This document shows positions 53,413 through 61,465 of a stretch of DNA of 64,000 nucleotides, piece after piece. Origin of the DNA: Streptococcus mitis. Its GTDB lineage: Bacteria > Bacillota > Bacilli > Lactobacillales > Streptococcaceae. The notes under the pieces are model-generated. The model worked only from the letters and a program-made list of their open reading frames with translations, searched no databases and had not been told where the DNA came from. The position numbers and the translations under genes were made by a program. The stretch covers positions 1-64,000 of the forward strand of contig NZ_SWFJ01000004.1 of NCBI RefSeq assembly GCF_005144795.1, read 5' to 3'. The first letter of the stretch is position 1; every line of letters begins with the position of its first letter.

Positions 53413-54638
53413 ACTCTCCTGCCTAACTGACTTTGAAGAAGTTCTAATTCTTTTCGCTGTCGTGAAGTTAATTCGCCTGCTTCCATTATCTTCTTCATGT
53501 TCTCTTGTAAGAATAAGCGATCTATTTCAGATACAAATAGCAAGGAGTTAGAAACTCTTTCTACCAACCATCTAATCGTTCTATCAACTGAATATGGCTC
53601 AGGGCTAACCGATAACCTAATAGCTTCATTATTGCCAAATAATTCTTGCCATTTACTATCGAACTTCCTAAATCCATGTTCATCAGTACCATCATAAATC
53701 TGTATCGCTCCTTGAAAGATTGACCTTGTTAATTCAGCAATCTCAGCACCAGCCAAAACTTCTGAAATGAATGACCTTGCCTTACCTTGTGAGAATCGAA
53801 CTTCATAACGATTCCATATTCCAAATAACCTTACACTATCTGATACACTTATACCTTCTTTCTTCGCTATTTCATACCTCTTTTCATAAAAGTTAAAATA
53901 CATTTCAGACTGCCGACTACCAAGATAGATTGATAACCCTTGTCTATTTTCTGTTTCCAATGGATTCTCAAAATCAAATCCTCCACCACCCACAAACGAA
54001 AAACTTTTTAAATAAGGCGAAACAATATCCTGTTTATAATACCTTGTTACTAGTGTTGATAAATCAAAATTTTCTTTCGTATCTTCTCTAGCCATTTCAT
54101 CAACTGCAATATCTATTCTAGTAACACTAAAATTTTCCCCATATTTTTGTTTGAACCTTTTTATAAAATCTATCCAAGTTATATTTTCACTTTCAAGATA
54201 CAGTTCTAACTGCCTGCAGCCTTGACCACTTAACTGTACCGTAATTCTGTTTTTATCTTCTCCATTCTCACTAAAGGAAGAATTAAAACCAAAAAACCAA
54301 ATGTCACCATAGCGATACAACAATTCATATTTCATAAATGAAGTTGTTTCAGGATTCAACATAATATCAAATCCAAAAAATTCTTTAGCTACATAATAAA
54401 CATCATTCTCTTTGTGAAGCGTAAATCTGAAATAGTCTATCATATACCTTGTCAATTCTGTATCACACTTTTTCAAACTAAAATTGTTTTTTATCTCTAG
54501 GAAATCTTCTTTCTTCAAAGTCCTATAACCATTCTCATAAGCCTTTATAGTAGAAACAGGAATACCAGTCTTAATTGATAACTCTTTTCTAGTCATTTTT
54601 CGCTCATTTCTAAAATCTTTTAACTTTTTTCCTTCCAT
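53409..54638 (-). CDS. mobT: MobT-type relaxase (Rep_trans family)
   Basis: A 409-residue relaxase that nicks oriT and stays on the transferred strand, equivalent to Orf20 of Tn916 and NicK of ICEBs1. It has an N-terminal XRE-like helix-turn-helix (MTRKELSIKTGIPVSTIKAYENG, about 15-37) and the rolling-circle catalytic domain with MYFNFYEKRYEIA and WNRYEVRFSQGKA. A short spacer then leads to the candidate oriT. The strand nick site was not identified. Confidence 0.88.
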   Translation of the reverse strand: MEGKKLKDFRNERKMTRKELSIKTGIPVSTIKAYENGYRTLKKEDFLEIKNNFSLKKCDTELTRYMIDYFRFTLHKENDVYYVAKEFFGFDIMLNPETTSFMKYELLYRYGDIWFFGFNSSFSENGEDKNRITVQLSGQGCRQLELYLESENITWIDFIKRFKQKYGENFSVTRIDIAVDEMAREDTKENFDLSTLVTRYYKQDIVSPYLKSFSFVGGGGFDFENPLETENRQGLSIYLGSRQSEMYFNFYEKRYEIAKKEGISVSDSVRLFGIWNRYEVRFSQGKARSFISEVLAGAEIAELTRSIFQGAIQIYDGTDEHGFRKFDSKWQELFGNNEAIRLSVSPEPYSVDRTIRWLVERVSNSLLFVSEIDRLFLQENMKKIMEAGELTSRQRKELELLQSQLGRRV

Positions 54639-54664
54639 TTCTCCTTTAAAACTCCATTTTTTAC

Positions 54665-54871
54665 CAAAAGGGACACAAAAAAACTCAAAAGGGACACAAG
54701 TGTAACCCTTGTCGCTGTAAGCGTGAAGTGCATTTTGTAACTTTTGTTACCCACCTATTAGAATAGGTGGGTTCATTAGCATAGTCTAGCACTCTAGTGA
54801 GCGCTAGTGAGCGCAGGCGCTCGTCGCTTCGCTTCCTCGCTTCTGCTACTAGCTACTAGAGTGCTAGACTA
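54665..54871. other. Candidate oriT with direct and inverted repeats
   Basis: The 278-nt gap between the relaxase and coupling protein genes, the place of oriT in Tn916. It holds two direct copies of CAAAAGGGACACAA (54665-54678, 54686-54699), an 11-bp hairpin ACCCACCTATT / AATAGGTGGGT (54749-54772) and a perfect 17-bp inverted repeat TAGTCTAGCACTCTAGT (54782-54798) facing ACTAGAGTGCTAGACTA (54855-54871). Between its arms lies GC-rich sequence with repeated CGCTTC and GAGCGC. The layout fits oriT plus a possible single-strand origin. Confidence 0.75.
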
Positions 54872-54916
54872 TACCAACATCCATAAAATAGAGAAAAGGG
54901 GATCTCCCCCCTATTC

Positions 54917-56671
54917 TCATAGTCCATATTCGTCAAAAGGAAAATCTTCCAAAATTTCAGACCACTTCTGACTTCCACTTTCCTTTAATTCAAATAAGTC
55001 AGTCAACAAAATAATTTGTGACCGATCCAATACAATAAGTCCATCTTCTTTTAGAATCGTTATTTTATTAAGTTCTTCCAATTTTTTCAATAGATTCTGA
55101 ACAGATGAAAAACTTACACCAACTTTATTAGAAAAATCACTTGCTTTCATCAAAGGAACATCATCTCCTTCTTTTTCTTCTTGTTTGCTGGAAAGCAATT
55201 CTTGTACCAATTCAGAACTATCTTTTTTTACAGTTCCTTTTTCAAGTTCTTCATTAGCTTGCATTTCTTCCTGCAACACTTGTTTTTCTTCTTCAGAAAG
55301 AACAGCTTCAGGATTCTCTAATGGATTGAAGGGATTTTCTCGTCTTTGAATCTTGTCATATTCATCAAAGAAAGAGAACTCTTTTGAAAGCAATGGAGAA
55401 TAAAACTCTCTAGCCACTTCTCCATACACACTCGCATATCCACGACCATATACACGCTTACCAGCAAGATATTTCACATACTTAAATTCCTTATTCCTAT
55501 TGACTTCTCCGAAGGCTAAATCATATCCAACCTCGTCCAATCGACCAACAGAAATACGAAAGTTAATGTTCGCTTGTAGTTTAGAGCCTAAATCTTCCCT
55601 AGAAGGCTTCTGCATTGCAATAGTCGCAAAACACCCAGCTTGCCTTCCTAGAAGCAAAAATTGACCCATAGCATTGTCTAAACGCTGTCTTGTCTGAAAA
55701 TCAAGCATAGCGCACAAGGCATTATATTCATCACAAACTAAAAAATAAGGTTCAAGTCCATATTCAAAAAACTTCTTCAAATCCTTGTCGCCATTTTCTT
55801 CACGCATTTTACGCATATAGGCATAGCGAGCGAACATAATTTGAACTGCTCTTTCAATCATAGAAACAATATCTTCAACCTCATAAGAAATACGACCTTC
55901 AAAGGCTTTCTGCTCCGACATAGTAACAAAGTCAGCTTGCTTTGGATCACATATATCCACTACTCCAACTTTAGCCATTGCACGAATCAGAGTTCTTAAA
56001 AGAACTGTCTTACCTCCACCAGTACCACCACACACAAGTAAATGTGGATCATCAACAGGATTCCAATAGAGATTCTTCATCAGTTGAATACCTTTACTAG
56101 AGTATTCAACATCACTAATCTTAATACGATTCTGAAACGCTGAATAAGCCATTTTATAAGTTTTAAATTTAATATCGTCCTGAACTTCCATAAAGTCCAT
56201 AAAAAAGGTTGTTTCTAAATCTGAACCAATCTTCTTAAACTTATCTTGAAACTTATTCCCAGCCATTTTAAAAGCAATTTCCAAATCATACCGATTCTGC
56301 TTCATATAAACTGCTGGAAAAATAACTTTATCCCTTGTTCCTGAATCCGTCTTAATCTTTTTCGTGTAAGAATATCCATTTTCTTTCAGAAAAAAAGCTA
56401 GTTTAGCAAGTCTTTCTAACTTTTGAAAAAAGAAAAAACGTTCTTGTGAAAACCAAGTCAAATAAAGACTAATCAAACTAAATACTGTCACCATCAAACT
56501 GACAATCACTATCGAAGGAACATCAGCATTTTTTAGTTTTTCTAAATTTTGATAAATATAAAATCCTAATATTGGACTAAACAACAAAAAGAAAAAAGAA
56601 AAGATAAAGTATCTTAGATTTTCCATATAAGGTTTAATCTTAACTCCTCTATACGCTGGAAGTAAACCCAT
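54917..56671 (-). CDS. tcpA: Coupling protein TcpA (FtsK/SpoIIIE type, Tn916 Orf21)
   Basis: A 584-residue DNA translocase that couples the relaxosome to the mating channel. Two membrane helices (about 20-65) are followed by an FtsK-like ATPase. Walker A is VCGGTGGGKTVLLRTL (about 215) and Walker B is YFLVCDEYNAL (about 312). It ends with an acidic region and a winged-helix-like tail. It lies upstream of the candidate oriT. Confidence 0.92.
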   Translation of the reverse strand: MGLLPAYRGVKIKPYMENLRYFIFSFFFLLFSPILGFYIYQNLEKLKNADVPSIVIVSLMVTVFSLISLYLTWFSQERFFFFQKLERLAKLAFFLKENGYSYTKKIKTDSGTRDKVIFPAVYMKQNRYDLEIAFKMAGNKFQDKFKKIGSDLETTFFMDFMEVQDDIKFKTYKMAYSAFQNRIKISDVEYSSKGIQLMKNLYWNPVDDPHLLVCGGTGGGKTVLLRTLIRAMAKVGVVDICDPKQADFVTMSEQKAFEGRISYEVEDIVSMIERAVQIMFARYAYMRKMREENGDKDLKKFFEYGLEPYFLVCDEYNALCAMLDFQTRQRLDNAMGQFLLLGRQAGCFATIAMQKPSREDLGSKLQANINFRISVGRLDEVGYDLAFGEVNRNKEFKYVKYLAGKRVYGRGYASVYGEVAREFYSPLLSKEFSFFDEYDKIQRRENPFNPLENPEAVLSEEEKQVLQEEMQANEELEKGTVKKDSSELVQELLSSKQEEKEGDDVPLMKASDFSNKVGVSFSSVQNLLKKLEELNKITILKEDGLIVLDRSQIILLTDLFELKESGSQKWSEILEDFPFDEYGL

Positions 56672-56690
56672 ATCTTTTCTCCTTTAAAAC

Positions 56691-57152
56691 TTATCCTTTA
56701 TGTTCTTGTTTTTGATCATGTTTCTGTTCTTGTTTAGGTTGACTTCCACCAACTTTTTTAAGTTTATCAACCACAAAAACGAAACGGTGCTTGTTCGGCT
56801 CTACTTGATTACGATCAGCCTTACGCATACCATGATAAGCAACCAGCAAAGTATCAAAATCAATAGCTTCTTGATAACCAAGATTCAAAGCATTGATTTC
56901 TTCTTCTGATTGTTCTGTCACTTTCAAGAAAACAGTATCTTCTTGTCCTTCTGAATATACAAGAACTTCAACACCATCATAATCGCCTTCACCAGTTTCA
57001 AGATCAACATTTACAAATTGCGCACCTTCATTCTTAATAAATTTACAAGTACCCAAAATTTCCTTCGGATTTAACAAGAGATCATTCAAAATACGATATT
57101 TCTTTGAGAAAATTTCTACACGATTTCCTAATTCAAGTCCATTTTTAGCCAT
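56691..57152 (-). CDS. Conjugation accessory protein of the Tn916 Orf22 type
   Basis: A 153-residue soluble protein directly before the coupling protein, as Orf22 is in Tn916 (GNRVEIFSKKYRILNDLLL near the start). The C-terminal tail is Gln/Lys-rich. Its function is unclear. It overlaps the 100-residue gene by one base. Confidence 0.7.
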   Translation of the reverse strand: MAKNGLELGNRVEIFSKKYRILNDLLLNPKEILGTCKFIKNEGAQFVNVDLETGEGDYDGVEVLVYSEGQEDTVFLKVTEQSEEEINALNLGYQEAIDFDTLLVAYHGMRKADRNQVEPNKHRFVFVVDKLKKVGGSQPKQEQKHDQKQEHKG

Positions 57153-57454
57153 TATTTGTTACCCCCTACACGTTTAAGTCCTTTAGCCAATACATTTGTT
57201 GAAGCTGAAAAATTTGTACCTTCAACATAATCTTCCAAGAAAGTTGGTTCAATAGCTTCCACTTCCTCATTTACTTTATAAGTTGCCATATCTTTTGGAG
57301 TGATAATTGAAAACATACCATGTTTAGCATTCATCACAATATGTCGAGTTCCATCAAAAGGCTTACCTTCAATAATAGAAGGTGCTTTTTCAGAACGTAC
57401 ATAATTTGCCTTCCCAATAGCTTCAGGATTGAATTTAAATTTTTCGACTTTCAT
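57152..57454 (-). CDS. Conjugation accessory protein of the Tn916 Orf23 type
   Basis: A 100-residue soluble protein (MKVEKFKFNPEAIGKANYVR) in the position of Orf23, the first gene of the conjugation transcript. AAAGGAAA precedes the ATG. Its function is unknown. Confidence 0.7.
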   Translation of the reverse strand: MKVEKFKFNPEAIGKANYVRSEKAPSIIEGKPFDGTRHIVMNAKHGMFSIITPKDMATYKVNEEVEAIEPTFLEDYVEGTNFSASTNVLAKGLKRVGGNK

Positions 57455-57489
57455 TTTTTATATTTCCTTTTCTTTACATTTTTATTCTT

Positions 57490-57528
57490 AAAAATAAAGG
57501 ACGATAATTCCTGTTTTATTATCGTCCT
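57490..57528 (-). terminator. Terminator of the adhesin gene
   Basis: AGGACGATAAT / ATTATCGTCCT stem with a 9-nt loop followed by TTTATTTTT on the minus strand, just after the adhesin stop codon. It separates it from the conjugation genes. Confidence 0.8.
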
Positions 57529-57540
57529 AACATCATTATC

Positions 57541-60500
57541 TTAATCTTTTTTACGCTTAATCCCTACTAAACCTAACATAGACAAGATTCCACTTCCAAC
57601 ATAACCAAGCATACTAGATGCTGTACCAGTATTCGGCAATGATGGTTTCTTAGGCTCTTGTGGTTTTTCAGGCTCAGGAGTATAAGTCGTTACTTTCGCT
57701 TCCATTTCTTGACCATTGACAATATTAACAAAAGTATTCTCAACTTCTCCAGGCGCATTACGCTCCGCCTCAATGTAGAAGTCAGCATCAAATGTTCCTT
57801 TAATTCCTAGAGAATTCAAGAAATCTTGATTGATAACATAAGACCATACCCCTGTTTTCTCGTTCCACTTAACAGTCACAAGTTTCTTGATGAACTCAGA
57901 ATTTGTGCCTTGGTTGAACTCAAAGGTAAAGGCATAAGTGCTACCTTTGGCAATCTTATCTCCTGCCTTAATCACTTTACCATTCTTCAGGATAACATCG
58001 TATGGCAACGTTAGCTCTTTTTCTGCTTTATATTCTGTACCCTTGATGATACCTTTCCAATTACCTGTATATCTGTCATGCTTCGTATCGAGCTTATCCA
58101 AACCATCATATTGATACAACATATGGTGTCTTTCTGGAACAGTGACACCATCAAGAAGGTACTGAATCAACTCACCCATTTGAACTTCTTTACCGTCAAG
58201 AACTTTCTGACCTGTTTTATCAAGCGCATGTTTTTCTGGATGTTTTGGTTTAGGTGGCTCTGGAGTATGGGTTGTTACTTTCGCAGTCATTTCTTGTTTA
58301 TTGACAATATTGATGAAGGTATTCTCAATCTTATCACCAGTTTCAATACGCTCAACTTCGATATAGAAGTCAGCGTCAAATGTTCCTTTTACTCCTAGGG
58401 AATTAAGGAAGTCTTGATTGATAACGTAAGACCATGCCCCTGTTTTCTCGTTCCATTTAACAGTCACAAGTTTCTTGATGAACTCAGAATTTGTGCCTTG
58501 GTTGAACTCAAAAGTAAAGGCATAAGAGCTACCTTTGGCAATCTTATCGCCAGCTTTGATAACCTTACCATTTTTCAATGTCACATCATAAGGTAACACA
58601 AGCTCTTTTTCAGCAATATATTCTGTTCCTTTAACGATACCCTTCCAGTTCCCAGTATAGCGGTCATGCTTCATATCAAGTTTATCCAAACCGTCATATT
58701 GATACAATGTATCATGTTTTTCTGGAACAGTTGCACCATCAAGAAGGTACTGAACAAAATCACCTAGCTGGACTTCTTTACCATCAAGAACTTTCTTGCC
58801 AGTTCTATCAAGTACATGTTTTTCTGACTTCACATCTGGCACTTCAACTGTCACAAGATTCGACTGATGTCCAATTCCAAAATCAATTTGATAAAAATCG
58901 TTCTTCACAATTTGACCTTTTTCTACAAGCAAACGTGCAGGAAGTTCAATCGTGATATTCTTATCTTGTTTAACGTAGTTTTTATAGAATGAAGCAGAAT
59001 TTTTCGCTACCCAAAGGTAAAACTCACCTTTAGGGTTCAAACCAGCTTCTTTCAAAATGCTTTGAATTTCTTTTGTACGTTCCTTTTCAGAAAGTACATG
59101 GTACATATTAAAGAGTGCTTTCACATCTTTACCAGTAGAATCCTTCATAGTAATTTTACTATCAACTACCTTGTAAGCACCATCTTGTACATCATCTACC
59201 ATAGCCCATGTTTTACCATAAGTCTTAGAATCAGTGGTAAAAGTTGAATATGGTTTGTAGTCAGTTGTCAAACTGAATTTCACATTTTTGTCAAATGTAT
59301 TTGCGCCATCAATGTTGTGACCATAATTATCAATAATAGCTTTCACAGGTTTGGGAGTTGAAGGTTGAACACGCAAACGTGAATAATTCACTTTTACATT
59401 AGGAACTAAAGGCATTTCAGGAATTTTTTTCTTCTCTGGTGGAGTTGGTGCTGGTGGAGTTGGAAGAGTTGTACGAGGAACAAACTCTTTTGGATTTTCC
59501 AATGTTGGCATAGGAATTTCTTTAGTATCCTTCTGTTTCAATTCAGGTTTAACTGGTTCAACAGGTTTAATCACTGGTCTTTGAATAGATGAATTTACTC
59601 CCCACAATCCAAAAGTATAACCATGAGCATTAGTAATCTCTAAATCAGTTGGTGCTGGTTTACCTTCCTTCTTCGCAATTTCTTCTAAATAGGCTTTATA
59701 AGCATAATAATGACTCTCAGGACGAGTATTATTTGTACCAACCCATTTTGAATATCTTGAAGCTGTATAAGTCAAATGATTCTTTGAACCCCACCCAATA
59801 CTCAACAATGAACCTTTAGGTACAGAACTTTCCCCTAATGCTCCAGAACCTAAAACACTTCCTACACTATAATCACCTAGTCCAGAAGTATCATCATAAG
59901 TAAATTTAACAGGGCTTACAGTCCCTTTAATAAACTCTTTACCATTTTCAACTACTTTAGTCAATTCAGAATCTGGGTGAATCTTAAGAATACCAGTAGA
60001 TCCATCTTGATATTCATAACGATACATTTGATCATAATCCAGGTCAGTCAAAACATTTACATAGGCAAGATTGATTGGTTTACCTGTTGCTTCATCAAAA
60101 TATTCAATATCCAAATCCACTACCTGATAATTCGATTGAGAAAAATCAAATGCAGAATGTGATTCTTTTTTTGACCACAATACATTCATTCTAGGCTGAA
60201 TATTATCATTACCTTTTACTTTAAATTCAGGAACTGGATCAGAAGTAAAAGTAAATTTTGCTAAAATAGACTTACCTGATTCGGTACGTCCAATATTATT
60301 AAGTGTAAAATAATCACCCTTCTTCATATTCTTTAAGAAGAAACCTGTTACCCCTTCTTTGGTGTCAATAGTTTTCTCCAATAAATCACTTCTACTCAAT
60401 TTTACTTCTGTCTTTGGAGAAGCACTTAAAAAACCATCAACTACTTCTAAATCCTTAACACCTTCAAATACAGAATGAAAATTTTTATAAAAGTCTAAAG

Positions 60501-61302
60501 ACCCTCGACCTGATTCATTATAATCTCCATAAAGATTTACTCCTGTTGAAGAAGCAACAAGACCGAGTTTTTCTAATTTTGCTTTTTGCTCATTATAGAT
60601 AGCTAAATCTTGATTATATTTTTTTAAACCCTTGTCATATTTTTCTTTAGCATTTTTATTGCTAACTTCAATCTGCTTATTCGCATTTTCTTGATTCAAC
60701 TTAGCTTGCTTATAATCAGCTTCTTTCTTAGCGTTATCACGTTCGATCCGTGCATTTTCAGCTTTAGTATCAGCTTCTTTCTTAGCATTATCAGCAAGAA
60801 TAGCCTTATTTTCAGCTTCAATACGTTTGACTTCTGCTTCATGATCTTTTACAGCTTTTTCAAACTTATCTTGTTTATCCTTGTTTTCTTTTTCGATTAC
60901 TTCACGTTCTTTAGTAGTTTTATCTACTTTAGAAGAATAATCATCAGTCACAGTTTTGACATTTTTTTCCTGATTAACATAATCAACTTCAATTTCTTTC
61001 TGCTTACCTGCTACTGTTTCAGAGGTTGCAACACCTTTGTCCTGAACTGCTCCGACTTCAACTTTAACGCCTGCGTTTTTAGCGTCTGTTACAGCTTTGT
61101 CAAGTTTGTCATGAGCAATAGGAACTTCTACTTCTGTTTTCTTCTCCACTGCAACAGGCTTAGCAGTTGAAACTTCATCAGCCGATACCGTTGAAGAAAA
61201 TACCATTCCCAACATTCCAAGTGCAAGAATAACACCACATGCACCACCAACCTTCAGTTTACGGATTGAACCATAAGCCTTAAATTCTTGTGTCTTTGAC
61301 AT
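57541..61302 (-). CDS. Antigen I/II-like LPXTG adhesin
   Basis: A 1253-residue wall-anchored adhesin. A GSIRK-type signal peptide (about 1-42) and a helical Ala/Lys/Glu-rich stalk (about 75-240, repeats of NAKKEAD) come first. A globular V-like region follows to about 600, then a Pro-rich segment (PPAPTPPEKKK). Two near-identical C-terminal domains lie at about 825-1010 and 1020-1200. The end has LPNTG (1222-1226), a hydrophobic stretch and KRKKD. This order is that of oral streptococcal antigen I/II, which binds salivary glycoproteins and other bacteria, but it is shorter than the usual 1500-1700 residues. It lies between conjugation genes and surface cargo, so it is carried by the ICE. Confidence 0.85.
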   Translation of the reverse strand: MSKTQEFKAYGSIRKLKVGGACGVILALGMLGMVFSSTVSADEVSTAKPVAVEKKTEVEVPIAHDKLDKAVTDAKNAGVKVEVGAVQDKGVATSETVAGKQKEIEVDYVNQEKNVKTVTDDYSSKVDKTTKEREVIEKENKDKQDKFEKAVKDHEAEVKRIEAENKAILADNAKKEADTKAENARIERDNAKKEADYKQAKLNQENANKQIEVSNKNAKEKYDKGLKKYNQDLAIYNEQKAKLEKLGLVASSTGVNLYGDYNESGRGSLDFYKNFHSVFEGVKDLEVVDGFLSASPKTEVKLSRSDLLEKTIDTKEGVTGFFLKNMKKGDYFTLNNIGRTESGKSILAKFTFTSDPVPEFKVKGNDNIQPRMNVLWSKKESHSAFDFSQSNYQVVDLDIEYFDEATGKPINLAYVNVLTDLDYDQMYRYEYQDGSTGILKIHPDSELTKVVENGKEFIKGTVSPVKFTYDDTSGLGDYSVGSVLGSGALGESSVPKGSLLSIGWGSKNHLTYTASRYSKWVGTNNTRPESHYYAYKAYLEEIAKKEGKPAPTDLEITNAHGYTFGLWGVNSSIQRPVIKPVEPVKPELKQKDTKEIPMPTLENPKEFVPRTTLPTPPAPTPPEKKKIPEMPLVPNVKVNYSRLRVQPSTPKPVKAIIDNYGHNIDGANTFDKNVKFSLTTDYKPYSTFTTDSKTYGKTWAMVDDVQDGAYKVVDSKITMKDSTGKDVKALFNMYHVLSEKERTKEIQSILKEAGLNPKGEFYLWVAKNSASFYKNYVKQDKNITIELPARLLVEKGQIVKNDFYQIDFGIGHQSNLVTVEVPDVKSEKHVLDRTGKKVLDGKEVQLGDFVQYLLDGATVPEKHDTLYQYDGLDKLDMKHDRYTGNWKGIVKGTEYIAEKELVLPYDVTLKNGKVIKAGDKIAKGSSYAFTFEFNQGTNSEFIKKLVTVKWNEKTGAWSYVINQDFLNSLGVKGTFDADFYIEVERIETGDKIENTFINIVNKQEMTAKVTTHTPEPPKPKHPEKHALDKTGQKVLDGKEVQMGELIQYLLDGVTVPERHHMLYQYDGLDKLDTKHDRYTGNWKGIIKGTEYKAEKELTLPYDVILKNGKVIKAGDKIAKGSTYAFTFEFNQGTNSEFIKKLVTVKWNEKTGVWSYVINQDFLNSLGIKGTFDADFYIEAERNAPGEVENTFVNIVNGQEMEAKVTTYTPEPEKPQEPKKPSLPNTGTASSMLGYVGSGILSMLGLVGIKRKKD

Positions 61303-61423
61303 CTTTTTTTCTCCTTTTAAATTAAAAATTTTTTATATTTTATCAATCTCAATCATTATAGTCCTAAGAAGGTGAACGAGATCTTTTAAAAATCATTCCA
61401 ATCATTTCATTTTCCTTTCCAAA

Positions 61424-61458
61424 CAAAAAAGCCAGTTTTTACTAAACTGACTTTTTTT
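61424..61458 (-). terminator. Terminator of the choline-binding protein gene
   Basis: AGTCAGTTTAG / TAAAAACTGGCT-type arms AAAGTCAGTTT and AAACTGGCTTTTTTG form a minus-strand hairpin followed by T residues, 7 nt after the stop codon. Confidence 0.7.
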
Positions 61459-61465
61459 ATCTATA

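Noticed and set aside
60691..61170. Plus-strand frame of 159 codons opposite the adhesin stalk
   Set aside because: Phe/Ile/Ser-rich translation is the mirror of the Lys/Glu-rich helical stalk on the minus strand.
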